Positions 24,294 through 34,790 of a stretch of 64,000 nt of DNA are shown in pieces. Location of the stretch: contig NZ_LT984884.1 of NCBI RefSeq assembly GCF_900258515.1, forward strand, positions 1,089,290 to 1,153,289, given 5' to 3'. A model generated the notes under the pieces. That model was not told where the DNA came from. It did no database searches and was given only the letters and a program-made list of their open reading frames with translations. The position numbers and the translations under genes were made by a program. This DNA comes from Lentibacillus sp. Marseille-P4043 (GTDB taxonomy: Bacteria; Bacillota; Bacilli; Bacillales; Amphibacillaceae). Within the stretch, counting starts at the first letter, position 1. Every line of letters starts with the position of its first letter.

Positions 24294-25940
24294 ATGAAGA
24301 AGTGGTCTTTATTTTTAACATTAGTACTCGCGATGAGTATTGTTCTTGCCGCTTGTGGCGGTGATTCTGATAAAGAGTCGAAAGGGAACGCTGATAATGG
24401 CGATGGTGAATCGAGTTTAGCATCTGATCAGACTTTTAACGTTAACATTAAATCGGAGCCGCCATCCTTACATCCGGGGAAAGCAACGGATTCAACATCA
24501 TCCGCAGTTCTTTTACAAACATTTGAAGGGTTAATGCGAATTAACCAAGATGGTGATCCGGAAGAAGCGATGGCGGAAAGTGTAAATGTATCAGATGACA
24601 AAACAACATATACATTCACAATCCGTGACGATGCGAAATGGTCAAACGGTGATCCTGTAACAGCACAGGATTTCGAATACGCTTGGAAATGGGTATTAGA
24701 CCCAGAAAGCCCTGATACAGATTATGCGTATCAATTATATGTAATCAAAGGGGCCAAGGCTGCTAAGGAAGATGGTGGGTCACTAGACGATGTTGGTGTC
24801 ACAGCAAAAGATGATAAAACATTGGTTGTTGAATTGAATCAGCCAACACCATATTTCTTAGATCTAACAGCATTCTATACGTATTTTCCAGTAAACAAAA
24901 ATGTAGCAGAAGGAAATGATGAATGGGCTCAAGATGCAGGTGATAAATATGTAACGAACGGTCCTTTCACAATGGAATCATGGGAACATAAAAACAAAAT
25001 TGTCTTAAAGAAAAACACAGATTACTGGGATGCAGAAAATGTTAGTTTAGAAACAATCAACATGTATATGATTGATGACGAAAACACGGCTTTACAAATG
25101 TACAAAAATGATGAACTTGACTGGGCTGGATCACCAACAGATGCAATTCCGTTAGCTGCGATTCCAGCATTGAAACAAGACGGGTCTTTAAATGTTTCAC
25201 CAAAAGCAGGCGTGTATTATTATTCATTTAATACTGAAGTAGAACCGTTTAACAATGTGAATATTCGTAAGGCATTTTCATTAGCAATGAATCGTGAAGG
25301 CATTGTAAAAAATATTACAAAAGGTGAACAACAACCAGCGATGGCACTAGTTCCGCCGTCCATTTGGGAAGAAAATGAAGAAGGATATTTTAAAGATAAT
25401 GACGTAGAAAAAGCGAAAGAATATTTACAAAAAGGGTTGGATGAATTAGGTTTAGACAAATTGCCAACAGTTAAAATTTCATACAACACAAGTGAAGCTC
25501 ACGCTGCTATCGCTCAAGCTGTTCAAGATATGTGGAGAGAAAACCTTGGCGTTGATGTTGAGCTAAATAACGAAGAGTGGAACGTGTTCTTGGATACGAT
25601 GAGTGAAGGTAATTATCAAGTTGGTCGTATGGGATGGAATGCAGACTTTAATGATGCAATTAACTTCTTAGAAATCTTTGAATCTGTTGGTGGAAATAAC
25701 TATACCAACTGGGAAAATGAAGAGTTTGCTAATCTAATCCAAAAATCCAGAACAGAAACGGATGAAGCAGCACGTGATGATATTTTACGTCAAGCTGAGA
25801 AACTGTTTATGGATGAAATGCCAATTGCACCAATTTATTTCTATACAAACGTGTGGCTAAATAAAGATTATGTAAAAGATGTTCAAGTTTCACCACTTGG
25901 TATTATCCAACTTAAGTGGGGCTATATCGCAGAACACTAA
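24294..25940 (+). CDS. oppA: Oligopeptide-binding lipoprotein OppA, copy 1
   Basis: Extracellular substrate-binding lipoprotein of 548 aa (SBP_bac_5 family) that delivers peptides to OppBC. Lipobox LAAC with the lipidated Cys at 21. Family marks: FNVNIKSEPPSLHPGK (~49-64), TFTIRDDAKWSNGDPVTAQD (~104-123), and VYYYSFNTEVEPFNNVNIRK. First gene of oppABCDF. AGGAGG precedes the ATG. A 312-bp gap with a large hairpin separates it from oppB, presumably so that OppA is made in excess. Its closest relative in the window is the OppA at 30929, which shares most of the sequence. Confidence 0.95.
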   Translation: MKKWSLFLTLVLAMSIVLAACGGDSDKESKGNADNGDGESSLASDQTFNVNIKSEPPSLHPGKATDSTSSAVLLQTFEGLMRINQDGDPEEAMAESVNVSDDKTTYTFTIRDDAKWSNGDPVTAQDFEYAWKWVLDPESPDTDYAYQLYVIKGAKAAKEDGGSLDDVGVTAKDDKTLVVELNQPTPYFLDLTAFYTYFPVNKNVAEGNDEWAQDAGDKYVTNGPFTMESWEHKNKIVLKKNTDYWDAENVSLETINMYMIDDENTALQMYKNDELDWAGSPTDAIPLAAIPALKQDGSLNVSPKAGVYYYSFNTEVEPFNNVNIRKAFSLAMNREGIVKNITKGEQQPAMALVPPSIWEENEEGYFKDNDVEKAKEYLQKGLDELGLDKLPTVKISYNTSEAHAAIAQAVQDMWRENLGVDVELNNEEWNVFLDTMSEGNYQVGRMGWNADFNDAINFLEIFESVGGNNYTNWENEEFANLIQKSRTETDEAARDDILRQAEKLFMDEMPIAPIYFYTNVWLNKDYVKDVQVSPLGIIQLKWGYIAEH

Positions 25941-25954
25941 GAATGATTGAATCA

Positions 25955-26003
25955 AGTACCAATATAAGGTATGTGTATTCTACAAATACCCTATATTGGT
26001 ACT
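25955..26003 (+). terminator. Long hairpin between oppA and oppB, copy 1
   Basis: The 18-nt arms 25955-25972 and 25986-26003 are complementary at 17 of 18 positions and close a 13-nt loop. No T run follows, so it is more likely an mRNA stabiliser or partial terminator that raises oppA transcript over the downstream genes than a full terminator. Confidence 0.7.
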
Positions 26004-26252
26004 GAATAAACAATAAGAATCATAAACTCCTTTGATATATCTTCAGAATCAGCAAAGTTTAAATTAAAAATCCTTTGCTTGAGAAACTTAACTTTTTACT
26101 ATTTCTATTGGACTTTTAAATTAGTTTCATAGATTAATTCGGTAATCAGTGTAGGGGGATGGATTTCGTTCCTCTTTTTCATGAAAGAAGCAAAATAATT
26201 CCAAAAATAATTCGTTATTGGCTTATCAGAGGGAATATGGAGGTGTAGACGC

Positions 26253-27188
26253 TTGGCTAAATACCTATTAAAACGACTAGGTTATATCATTGTTTCACTA
26301 TTTTTTATTGTAACCATTACGTTCTTCCTCATGCAGGCTGCACCAGGTGGGCCATTTGCATCAGAGCGTAAGTTACCACCAGAAATTGAAGAACAAATGA
26401 ATGAAGCATATGGATTAAATGACCCGTTATATCAACAATACTTTGATTACCTTGTAAATACGGTTCAATTCGACTTCGGTCCATCGTTTAAATACGTGGG
26501 ACAAGAAGTTACGGATATTATCAGCAGAAGTTTTCCTTATTCACTCATCTTAGGTGCAGAGGCTATCTTTCTTGCTTTAGCAATTGGGGTTTTACTCGGA
26601 GTTATTGCGGCAATTAAGCATAATAAATTTGGAGACTATGTTGCGATGGTCATTGCGGTATTAGGAATATCAGTACCAAGCTTTATTATGGCCACAATCC
26701 TACAATATATCTTTTCAATTAAATTACAGATGTTACCGGTTGCTAGATTTGAGTCATTCGCACATACGATACTGCCGGCAATTGCTCTGGCTACAACGCC
26801 GCTCGCATTCATTGCTCGACTCATGCGTACAAGTATGCTCGATGTGTTGAATGCCGATTATATTAAAACTGCCAAATCAAAAGGTCTAAGTGAACGGGTA
26901 ACAACGTATAAGCACGCACTTCGCAATGCTATTTTACCAGTTGTTTCTTATTTAGGACCATTAGTTGTATCGATATTAACAGGTAGCTTTGTTATTGAGA
27001 AAATATTTGGTATCCCAGGCCTCGGTAATGAGTTTGTTGTAAGTGTGACAAACCGCGACTATACCGTGATTATGGGAACAACAGTATTCTTCAGTGTCTT
27101 GCTACTTGTCTCAATTTTAATTGTTGACCTTATTTACGGATTAGTTGATCCACGAATGAAAATAACAGGGAAGGGAGGCAGTAAATAA
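26253..27188 (+). CDS. oppB: Oligopeptide ABC transporter permease OppB, copy 1
   Basis: Membrane subunit of 311 aa with six hydrophobic helices; DppB/OppB type. The opening [20 protein letters not shown] is the conserved first helix region; the EAA loop reads [20 protein letters not shown] (~207-226). Starts at TTG with GGAGG 9 nt upstream. Its TAA stop overlaps the oppC ATG by one base (TAATG), implying translational coupling. Confidence 0.95.
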   Translation: MAKYLLKRLGYIIVSLFFIVTITFFLMQAAPGGPFASERKLPPEIEEQMNEAYGLNDPLYQQYFDYLVNTVQFDFGPSFKYVGQEVTDIISRSFPYSLILGAEAIFLALAIGVLLGVIAAIKHNKFGDYVAMVIAVLGISVPSFIMATILQYIFSIKLQMLPVARFESFAHTILPAIALATTPLAFIARLMRTSMLDVLNADYIKTAKSKGLSERVTTYKHALRNAILPVVSYLGPLVVSILTGSFVIEKIFGIPGLGNEFVVSVTNRDYTVIMGTTVFFSVLLLVSILIVDLIYGLVDPRMKITGKGGSK

Positions 27189-28147
27189 TGGCACAAGTAC
27201 AGGAGTCAAAATTAAAGGAATCGGATGTAACGAATTCACCGATAACCGATGCTGATTTCGCCCCCCTTCAGGTTAATGAAGCAGATGCGGAAAAGATCGC
27301 TGGTGAAAGTACATCCTATTGGAAAGATGCATGGCGTCGTTTTCGTCAAAATAAATTAGCTTTATTTGGCATTGTTGTCATTGTTTTATTAGCCATTGCA
27401 TCCTTTGCCGGTGGACCAATTTCAGGAGAAAACTACTATGAAAATGACTTAATGAGATCCAATCAATCTCCATCGGCTGAACATTGGTTTGGTACGGATA
27501 ATTTAGGAAGAGATGTATTTGCTAGAACATGGTATGGTGCTAAGATTTCCTTGTTTATCGGTTTAATGGCTGCCCTGATTGACCTTGTTATCGGAATCAT
27601 CTGGGGAGCAGTTGCTGGATTCTTTGGTGGAAAAGTCGATGAATATATGATGCGGATAGCAGATATTTTATATGGTGTACCATATTTACTAGTTGTTATT
27701 TTATTAATGGTTATTATGCCACAAGGTTTATGGACCTTAATTATTGCGATGACCATTACCGGATGGATTAATATGGCTAGGATTGTCAGGGGACAAGTAA
27801 TGCAGCTCAGATCAGAAGAGTATGTAATGGCATCCCAATCACTTGGAGCAAGTAACAGTAGACTATTGTTTCGCCATTTAGTACCAAATACAATGGGACC
27901 CATTCTTGTTACATTAACATTGACAATACCAAATGCTATTTTCACGGAAGCGTTCTTAAGCTATCTGGGACTTGGAGTGCCGGCACCTCTTGCAAGTTGG
28001 GGTACCATGTCGTCAGACGCCTTACCTGCACTTCAATATTATCCATATCAGCTTTTCTTCCCAGCGTTTTTTATCTGTTTAACAATGCTGGCATTTAATG
28101 TTATTGGTGATGGGATGAGAGATGCGTTAGATCCAAAAGAACGCTAG
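27188..28147 (+). CDS. oppC: Oligopeptide ABC transporter permease OppC, copy 1
   Basis: Membrane subunit of 319 aa, DppC/OppC type, with an N-terminal cytoplasmic tail (~1-50), first helix ~58-76, periplasm-like loop with HWFGTDNLGRDVFARTWYGA (~98-117) and the C-terminal five-helix domain. EAA loop EYVMASQSLGASNSRLLFRH. Pairs with OppB to form the pore. Ends LDPKER, a usual OppC ending. Confidence 0.95.
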   Translation: MAQVQESKLKESDVTNSPITDADFAPLQVNEADAEKIAGESTSYWKDAWRRFRQNKLALFGIVVIVLLAIASFAGGPISGENYYENDLMRSNQSPSAEHWFGTDNLGRDVFARTWYGAKISLFIGLMAALIDLVIGIIWGAVAGFFGGKVDEYMMRIADILYGVPYLLVVILLMVIMPQGLWTLIIAMTITGWINMARIVRGQVMQLRSEEYVMASQSLGASNSRLLFRHLVPNTMGPILVTLTLTIPNAIFTEAFLSYLGLGVPAPLASWGTMSSDALPALQYYPYQLFFPAFFICLTMLAFNVIGDGMRDALDPKER

Positions 28148-28166
28148 TAATGGGAGGATACGAAAA

Positions 28167-29195
28167 ATGAGTAAACTATTAGAAGTTAACGATCTTTCGG
28201 TATCGTTTGACACATATGGTGGTGAAGTAAAGGCCGTTCGCGGTGTTAACTTTCAACTTGATGAAAAAGAGACATTAGCAATTGTGGGTGAGTCAGGATC
28301 AGGAAAAAGTGTAACATCCCAAGCAATTATGCAGCTGATCCCGATGCCACCAGGAAAATTTGCCGGTGGATCAATCATGTTTGAAGGGGAAGACTTGACC
28401 CAAAAATCAGAAAAACAAATGCAGGATATCCGCGGTAAAGATATAAGTATGATTTTCCAGGATCCAATGACATCTTTAAACCCTACGATGACTGTTGGAA
28501 AGCAGATTGCTGAAGGGTTAATTAAACACCAAAATATGTCTAAGAAAGAAGCGCATAATCGTGGTGTTGAATTACTGAAGTTAGTTGGAATTCCTAACCC
28601 GGAAGCACGGATTAATCAATATCCCCATCAGTATTCTGGTGGAATGCGACAGCGTGCAATGATTGCTATTGCGCTAGCCTGTAATCCAAAAATGTTGATC
28701 GCCGATGAGCCGACAACGGCATTGGACGTAACCATTCAGGCACAGATTCTTGATTTGATGCGTGATCTCCAGGAGAAAACAGGTACAGCAATTATCTTGA
28801 TCACACATGATTTAGGTGTTGTAGCAAATGCTGCACATCGGGTTGCTGTTATGTACGGTGGTAAAATAGTTGAAACAGGTACTGTAGATGAGATTTTCTA
28901 TCAACCGAAACATCCATACACATGGGGATTGTTAGGATCCATGCCTAAAATTGATGGTGGCGATGAAGAACTGCAAGCAATTCCTGGATCACCACCAGAT
29001 TTAGCCGATCCGCCAAAAGGGTGTCCTTTCGTAACGCGTTGTCCATATGCAATGAAGGTATGTGAAAATCATATGCCAGACTATACAGAGCTTTCGGATA
29101 CGCAAAAAACGGCTTGCTGGTTATTAGATGAACGCGCACCAAAAGTCGAACCACCAGAGTCTGCCATCGTTGGAGGTGCAAAAGTCCATGAATGA
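28167..29195 (+). CDS. oppD: Oligopeptide ABC transporter ATPase OppD, copy 1
   Basis: ATPase of 342 aa. Walker A GESGSGKS (~38-45), signature [15 protein letters not shown] (~153-167), Walker [13 protein letters not shown]. The C-terminal oligopeptide-transporter tail carries cysteines in the pattern [14 protein letters not shown] and a later TACWL, the four-Cys site that holds an iron-sulfur cluster in DppD/OppD proteins. The last 8 bases overlap oppF (ATGAATGA). Confidence 0.95.
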   Translation: MSKLLEVNDLSVSFDTYGGEVKAVRGVNFQLDEKETLAIVGESGSGKSVTSQAIMQLIPMPPGKFAGGSIMFEGEDLTQKSEKQMQDIRGKDISMIFQDPMTSLNPTMTVGKQIAEGLIKHQNMSKKEAHNRGVELLKLVGIPNPEARINQYPHQYSGGMRQRAMIAIALACNPKMLIADEPTTALDVTIQAQILDLMRDLQEKTGTAIILITHDLGVVANAAHRVAVMYGGKIVETGTVDEIFYQPKHPYTWGLLGSMPKIDGGDEELQAIPGSPPDLADPPKGCPFVTRCPYAMKVCENHMPDYTELSDTQKTACWLLDERAPKVEPPESAIVGGAKVHE

Positions 29196-30195
29196 TACGA
29201 AAGAAAAATTACTAGAGATCCATAATCTAAAAAAACATTTTAAAATAGATAAAAGTAGTGTATTAAAAGCGGTAGATGGGATTTCATTTGATATTTTCAA
29301 AGGCGAAACTTTTGGCTTGGTAGGAGAATCTGGCTGTGGAAAGTCTACTGCCGGACGTACGATTTTACGTTTGTATGAAGCTACAGAAGGGGAAGTGGAC
29401 TTTCAGGGCGAAAATGTGCATGCGAAAAAGTCCAAAAAGGATTTAAAGAAATTCAATCGCAGCATGCAAATGATTTTCCAAGACCCCTATGCTTCCTTAA
29501 ACCCAAGAATGACTGTTAAGGATATTATCGCAGAAGGCCTTGATATCCATGGCCTTGTCAAAGATAAGAAAGAACGTTTAAATCGTGTGAATGAATTATT
29601 GGAAACAGTCGGTCTAAACGCTGATCACGGAAATCGCTACCCACACGAATTTAGTGGTGGACAACGTCAAAGAATCGGTATTGCACGTGCATTAGCAGTT
29701 AATCCAGACTTCATTGTTGCGGATGAACCAATCTCGGCACTTGATGTGTCCATTCAGGCACAAGTTGTCAATCTACTAAAAAAACTGCAACATGAACGTG
29801 GGTTAACCTATCTATTTATCGCCCATGATCTATCAATGGTGAAACATATCAGTGATCGTGTTGGGGTTATGTATTTAGGAAATATGGCTGAGATTGCAAC
29901 AAGTGATGATTTATATGAGGAACCACTACACCCTTATACACAGGCGTTATTGAGTGCAATACCAATTTCCGATCCGGAAGTGGAACGTTCCAGAGAAAGA
30001 ATTATCGTGGAAGGTGACGTTCCAAGCCCAATCAATCCGCCAAGTGGCTGCCGTTTCCGTACACGGTGTCCATTTGCAATGGATGTTTGTGCAAAGGTTG
30101 TACCCGAATTTAAAGAGCACAAAAAAGACCATTGGGTAGCTTGTCACTTATATGATGATAAATATAATGAAGAATATAAAGCAAAACAGCACTAA
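29188..30195 (+). CDS. oppF: Oligopeptide ABC transporter ATPase OppF, copy 1
   Basis: Second ATPase, about 335 aa. Walker [18 protein letters not shown], signature [15 protein letters not shown], Walker [15 protein letters not shown]-terminal [14 protein letters not shown] and later CHLYD repeat the cysteine pattern. Start taken at the ATG at 29188 inside the end of oppD rather than an upstream in-frame codon at 29128, because the paralogue at 35809 has the same 8-base overlap. Confidence 0.94.
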   Translation: MNDTKEKLLEIHNLKKHFKIDKSSVLKAVDGISFDIFKGETFGLVGESGCGKSTAGRTILRLYEATEGEVDFQGENVHAKKSKKDLKKFNRSMQMIFQDPYASLNPRMTVKDIIAEGLDIHGLVKDKKERLNRVNELLETVGLNADHGNRYPHEFSGGQRQRIGIARALAVNPDFIVADEPISALDVSIQAQVVNLLKKLQHERGLTYLFIAHDLSMVKHISDRVGVMYLGNMAEIATSDDLYEEPLHPYTQALLSAIPISDPEVERSRERIIVEGDVPSPINPPSGCRFRTRCPFAMDVCAKVVPEFKEHKKDHWVACHLYDDKYNEEYKAKQH

Positions 30196-30230
30196 AAAAT
30201 AGCAGGAGTAGATACTCCTGCTATTTTTAT
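30195..30230 (+). terminator. Terminator of opp operon 1
   Basis: AAAAATAGCAGGAGTA pairs with the ACTCCTGCTATTTTT arm around a 3-nt loop; strong T run. Immediately after oppF. Confidence 0.9.
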
Positions 30231-30239
30231 TTTGGCTGA

Positions 30240-30395
30240 TTGATTGTTGTTTTCTTCGCGGGAACATCGCCCAAGATCGAGGAACTATCAACCCGAAAGC
30301 GTGTATCAAAGCAAAGTTTTCTTCCATAACAGCAATCCAATCCCCATTTCAATCTATGTCGTATTTTATATAACTGCGAAATTGAAAAGTTGGAG
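30240..30395. repeat. Remnant of a 20-bp-unit element with right flank
   Basis: Two degenerate 20-bp units (GAACATCGCCCAAGATCGAG and GAACTATCAACCCGAAAGCG, about 30261-30300) are followed by GTGTATCAAAGCAAAGT and a stretch ending CAATCTATGTCGTATTTTAT. The same flank follows array 2 at 43512-43600. So this is a decayed copy of the array-2 element, located between the two opp operons. Confidence 0.65.
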
Positions 30396-30550
30396 GTTGA
30401 CAGTAATCTATTGCAGTCGATTTAGTTAAATATTTGTTTTTCAAAATGGTTAGGCGCAGTAAGGACAGGTTAGTTCTACTAAAAGAGGACCTTTTAATCT
30501 ATGAATGCCTTTTTACACAATACATAAAAATGCCACGTAACTAGGAATTT

Positions 30551-30600
30551 GCTCTCCTGCCATTCTGGATTCTATCAGAAATGGCGTTGGTTTTTTTAGT
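30551..30600 (+). terminator. Terminator-like hairpin upstream of oppA copy 2
   Basis: CTGCCATTCTGGATTCTATCAG followed by AAATGGCG: GCCATT pairs with AATGGC and TCTG with CAGA, followed by GGTTTTTTTAG. No gene precedes it within 300 bp, so it may end a short untranslated RNA or be a leader attenuator of opp operon 2. No known riboswitch class recognised. Confidence 0.5.
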
Positions 30601-30928
30601 AAAACCACCTAATAATTTCCATAAAACAAGGAGGATCTTCATAAATAAAATTGTGATTACAAAATATTTTCAAAAAATATTTAAAACAAGGTGATAAAAT
30701 AGATCCATAATAATAATGGCCCGCATCCCTTGATATGAATAGGATTTCAAAATTTCAGTATACGAAATATATCATTTCTGAAATAAATTTATTAACAATT
30801 TTAAATAGTTTTTTTAAAAAAGTAATGAAATAATTTTGAAATAATAGTATAATAACTAACACAGATAATTTAAACAACAATATGAATTATCTGTAAAAAA
30901 CAAAGAGATTACTAGGGAGGGTCAATTA

Positions 30929-32629
30929 ATGAATTGGAAGAGATGGTCTTTACTTCTAACGCTTGTTTTTGCCATGGGTATCTTTCTTGCAGCATGTGGC
31001 GGAGATGATACAACAGGCGGCGACAGTGACAGCGGCGATGACGCGGCACAAGAAGAAGGTAATGGTGGAGATGAGGGAGACAGCGGTGACAGCGGTGATG
31101 CAGCACTAGCTGAAGATCAAACATTTAATGTGAACATTAAAACAGAACCACCTTCATTACATCCAGGGAAAGCATCTGATACAACTTCAAGTGCAGTGCT
31201 TGACCAAATTTTTGAAGGGTTAACACGTGTTAATCAAGATGGCGAGCCAGAGAATGCAATGGCTTCAGATATCCAAATTTCAGATGATCAAAAAACATAT
31301 ACATTCACAATTCGCGATGGTGCAAAATGGTCAAATGGTGACCCGGTAACTGCGCAGGATTTTGAATATGCATGGAAATGGGTACTTAACCCAGATAGCC
31401 CTGATACAGATTATGCTTATCAATTATATCCAATTAAAGGTGCACAAGCTGCCAAAGAAGACGGCGGTTCAATGGATGACATTGGCATCAAAGCAGAAGA
31501 TGATCAAACATTGGTTGTTGAACTGAATCAACCAACACCATATTTTTTACAATTAACAGCGTTCCACACATACTATCCAGTAAACAAAAGCGTTGTTGAA
31601 GGAAAAGATGAGTGGGCAGTAAATGTTACGGATGATTATGTAACAAATGGACCATTCACAATCGAGTCATGGGAACATAAGAGTCAAATCGTATTGAAGA
31701 AATATGCTGATTATTGGGATGCAGAAAATGTAAACCTTGAAACGATCAATATGTACATGATTGAGGATGAAGCAACTGAATTAAAAATGTATGAGAATGG
31801 TGAGTTGGATTGGGCAGGTTCACCAACTGGATCAATTCCATTGGCTGCAATTCCTTCACTAAAAGAAGACAATTCACTAAACATTTCACCTAAAGCGGGT
31901 GTTTACTACTATTCATTTAATACAGAAGTGGAACCTTTTAACAATGTTAATATTCGTAAAGCATTTGCATTAGCGGTTAACCGTCAAGGTATTGTAGATA
32001 ACATTACAAAAGGTGAACAAACACCAGCAATGGCATTAGTGCCAACTTCTATCTGGGAAGAAAATGAAGAAGGTTATTTCAAAGATAATGACGTTGAGAA
32101 AGCAAAAGAATATTTGGAAAAGGGTAAGGAAGAACTTGGAATTGATGAATTACCAGTAGTTAAAGTTACGTATAACACAGATGAAGGCCATGCTGCTATT
32201 GCACAGGCAGTTCAAGATATGTGGAGAGAAAACCTTGGTGTTGAAGTAGAATTGAACAATGAAGAATGGAATGTTTTCCTTGACACAATGGGTGAAGGTA
32301 ACTATCAAGTTGGTCGTATGGGATGGATTGCAGACTTTAATGACGCAATCAACTTCCTAGAAATCTTCCAAACTGTAGGTGGAAACAACTACACGAACTG
32401 GGAGAGTGAAGAGTACTCTGACTTGCTAGAAAAATCAAGAACAGAAACAGATCCTGCTGCACGTAAAGAAATTTTACGCGAAGCTGAACAAATCTTTATG
32501 GATGAGTTACCACTTGCACCAATCTATTTCTACACAAACTTGTGGTTAAATAAAGATTATGTAAAAGACATTCAAGTAAACGCGATGGGTAGCTTCAACC
32601 TAAAATGGGGTTACATTGCAGAACACTAA
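30929..32629 (+). CDS. oppA: Oligopeptide-binding lipoprotein OppA, copy 2
   Basis: Substrate-binding lipoprotein of 566 aa, paralogue of the gene at 24294. Lipobox LAAC with Cys at 23. After it comes a longer low-complexity linker (~24-62) rich in Gly, Asp, Ser and Glu, accounting for most of the extra 18 residues; the folded domain then aligns almost without gaps (FNVNIKTEPPSLHPGK...). Linker lengthening may change display at the cell surface. AGGGAGG precedes the ATG. First gene of a second oppABCDF operon. Confidence 0.95.
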   Translation: MNWKRWSLLLTLVFAMGIFLAACGGDDTTGGDSDSGDDAAQEEGNGGDEGDSGDSGDAALAEDQTFNVNIKTEPPSLHPGKASDTTSSAVLDQIFEGLTRVNQDGEPENAMASDIQISDDQKTYTFTIRDGAKWSNGDPVTAQDFEYAWKWVLNPDSPDTDYAYQLYPIKGAQAAKEDGGSMDDIGIKAEDDQTLVVELNQPTPYFLQLTAFHTYYPVNKSVVEGKDEWAVNVTDDYVTNGPFTIESWEHKSQIVLKKYADYWDAENVNLETINMYMIEDEATELKMYENGELDWAGSPTGSIPLAAIPSLKEDNSLNISPKAGVYYYSFNTEVEPFNNVNIRKAFALAVNRQGIVDNITKGEQTPAMALVPTSIWEENEEGYFKDNDVEKAKEYLEKGKEELGIDELPVVKVTYNTDEGHAAIAQAVQDMWRENLGVEVELNNEEWNVFLDTMGEGNYQVGRMGWIADFNDAINFLEIFQTVGGNNYTNWESEEYSDLLEKSRTETDPAARKEILREAEQIFMDELPLAPIYFYTNLWLNKDYVKDIQVNAMGSFNLKWGYIAEH

Positions 32630-32655
32630 AACGAATGAATAAGAATTATCCATAT

Positions 32656-32704
32656 GCAACTAAATATAAGGTATATAGACTGTCTATATACCTTATATTG
32701 TTGC
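32656..32704 (+). terminator. Long hairpin between oppA and oppB, copy 2
   Basis: Arms 32656-32680 and 32682-32704 pair over about 23 bp with a 2-nt bulge and a tiny loop. Located as in copy 1, and both left arms share AATATAAGGTAT, but the rest of the stem differs with matching changes on the opposite arm. No T run. Confidence 0.7.
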
Positions 32705-32913
32705 TCATATTAAATGAGCTAACATGATAAATGAGGGAAACATCAAGAAGTACATATTCACTTACCTATTAAGGAAAGCGGTTTCATTGGACGATGAAGA
32801 TGTCATATTTTCTGTTTAATGGTAGGCCAATAGAAAAATCATGTGAAATTATTGCAAAGGGGTGATTGAATTCACTCCTTTTTTATGGAGAACGAGATAT
32901 GGAGGTGTATTTT

Positions 32914-33846
32914 TTGGCTAGATACCTACTTAAACGATTAGGTTATATAGTTGTTTCGTTATTTTTCATTGTAACAATTACGTTTTTCCTGATGCAGGCT
33001 GCACCGGGTGGACCATTTGCATCGGAAAGAAAACTGCCGCCGGAAATCGAACAGCAAATGAATGAGGCATATGGTTTAAATGATCCATTGTATCAGCAGT
33101 ATTTTGATTATCTTGTCAACACAGTACAATTCGACTTTGGTCCTTCATTTAAATACGTTGGACAAGAAGTTACAGACATTATTAGTAGGAGCTTCCCCTA
33201 TTCACTCATATTAGGTGCTGAAGCAATTTTCCTTGCCGTATCAATTGGGGTACTGCTTGGAGTAATAGCTGCCCTTAGACACAATAAGTTCGGCGACTAT
33301 GCAGCAATGGTTATAGCTGTTCTGGGAATATCGGTACCAAGCTTTATTATGGCTACCATTTTGCAATATATTTTTGCGATTAAGTTACAGGCACTGCCGG
33401 TTGCAAGGTTTGAATCGTTTGCCCATACAATCTTGCCGGCAATTGCCCTAGCTACAACACCACTAGCTTTTATAGCTCGGTTAATGCGGTCGAGTATGCT
33501 TGAAGTATTGAATGCGGACTATATTAAAACCGCAAAATCAAAGGGATTAGGGAAACGGATTGTAACGTATAAACATGCGCTTCGTAATGCGATTTTGCCG
33601 GTTGTTTCGTATCTAGGACCGTTAGTCGCAGCAATCCTTACAGGGAGCTTTGTCATTGAAAAGATTTTTGGTATTCCAGGGTTAGGTAATGAATTCGTTG
33701 TTAGTGTTACGAATCGTGATTATACCGTAATCATGGGGACGACAGTGTTCTTTAGTATTATTTTACTTGTATCCATATTGATTGTCGATCTTATTTATGG
33801 CCTAGTTGACCCTCGGATTAAAGTAGCCGGAAAGGGGGGCAAATAA
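32914..33846 (+). CDS. oppB: Oligopeptide ABC transporter permease OppB, copy 2
   Basis: Permease of 310 aa, nearly the same protein as the copy at 26253 (differences mostly conservative). Start chosen at the TTG at 32914 ([10 protein letters not shown]) with GGAGGTG upstream, matching the first copy; an upstream in-frame codon at 32866 would add 16 unrelated residues. EAA loop [20 protein letters not shown]. Confidence 0.95.
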   Translation: MARYLLKRLGYIVVSLFFIVTITFFLMQAAPGGPFASERKLPPEIEQQMNEAYGLNDPLYQQYFDYLVNTVQFDFGPSFKYVGQEVTDIISRSFPYSLILGAEAIFLAVSIGVLLGVIAALRHNKFGDYAAMVIAVLGISVPSFIMATILQYIFAIKLQALPVARFESFAHTILPAIALATTPLAFIARLMRSSMLEVLNADYIKTAKSKGLGKRIVTYKHALRNAILPVVSYLGPLVAAILTGSFVIEKIFGIPGLGNEFVVSVTNRDYTVIMGTTVFFSIILLVSILIVDLIYGLVDPRIKVAGKGGK

Positions 33847-33849
33847 GTC

Positions 33850-34773
33850 ATGGAACAATTGCAAGTTAAAGATAGTGATTTTGAACAAATAGAAAGAAAA
33901 CAGGAAGATGCTGAACGAATTGCCGGTGAAAGTACGTCATTTGGGAAGGATGCTTGGCGACGATTTAAGAAGAATAAATTAGCTTTTGCTGGGATTTTCG
34001 TAATTGTGCTACTTGGAATTTTGTCATTTGCTGGTGGTCCGATTTCTGGAGAAAACTATTATGAAAATGACTTGATGAGAGCCAATCAATCTCCATCAGC
34101 TGAGCATTGGTTCGGTACCGATAATTTAGGAAGAGACGTGTTTGCCAGAACGTGGTATGGAGCAAAAATTTCGTTGTTTATCGGCTTGATGGCAGCTTTT
34201 ATTGATCTCGTTATCGGAGTCATTTGGGGATCTGTATCTGGATTTTTTGGTGGAAAAATTGATGAATATATGATGCGTATTGCTGACATTTTATACGGTG
34301 TACCATATTTACTAGTCGTTATTTTGCTCATGGTTATCATGCCGCAAGGGCTCTGGACGTTGATTATTGCCATGACGATCACTGGTTGGATTAATATGGC
34401 ACGGATTGTCAGGGGACAGGTTATGCAATTGCGTTCCGAAGAATATGTCTTAGCTTCCCAATCGCTTGGGGCAAGCAGTACACGCATATTATTTCGGCAC
34501 CTTGTCCCAAATACGATGGGCCCAATCTTGGTTACGTTAACCCTTACGATTCCAAATGCCATTTTTACCGAGGCATTTTTGAGCTATTTAGGTCTTGGTG
34601 TACCGGCACCGCTCGCAAGTTGGGGAACAATGTCGTCAGATGCATTGCCGGCACTTGAATATTACCCATATCAGTTGTTCTTCCCAGCATTTTTCATCTG
34701 TTTAACCATGCTCGCTTTTAACATTATTGGTGATGCAATGAGAGATGCATTGGATCCAAAAGAACGCAAGTAA
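33850..34773 (+). CDS. oppC: Oligopeptide ABC transporter permease OppC, copy 2
   Basis: Permease of 307 aa; shorter than copy 1 only in the N-terminal tail, which lacks about 12 residues. Shared core HWFGTDNLGRDVFARTWYGA and EAA loop EYVLASQSLGASSTRILFRH. Starts 4 bp after oppB, so the one-base overlap of copy 1 is not kept. Confidence 0.95.
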   Translation: MEQLQVKDSDFEQIERKQEDAERIAGESTSFGKDAWRRFKKNKLAFAGIFVIVLLGILSFAGGPISGENYYENDLMRANQSPSAEHWFGTDNLGRDVFARTWYGAKISLFIGLMAAFIDLVIGVIWGSVSGFFGGKIDEYMMRIADILYGVPYLLVVILLMVIMPQGLWTLIIAMTITGWINMARIVRGQVMQLRSEEYVLASQSLGASSTRILFRHLVPNTMGPILVTLTLTIPNAIFTEAFLSYLGLGVPAPLASWGTMSSDALPALEYYPYQLFFPAFFICLTMLAFNIIGDAMRDALDPKERK

Positions 34774-34790
34774 GGAGGGAGAGAGGATAA

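Noticed and set aside
30430..30610. Known riboswitch or T-box ahead of oppA copy 2
   Set aside because: Only a terminator-like hairpin could be found; no T-box sequence, specifier loop or conserved aptamer core recognised.
30740..30820. CodY boxes upstream of oppA copy 2
   Set aside because: Best matches to AATTTTCWGAAAATT reach only about 9-10 of 15 positions, too weak in such AT-rich DNA, although CodY control of opp genes is plausible.
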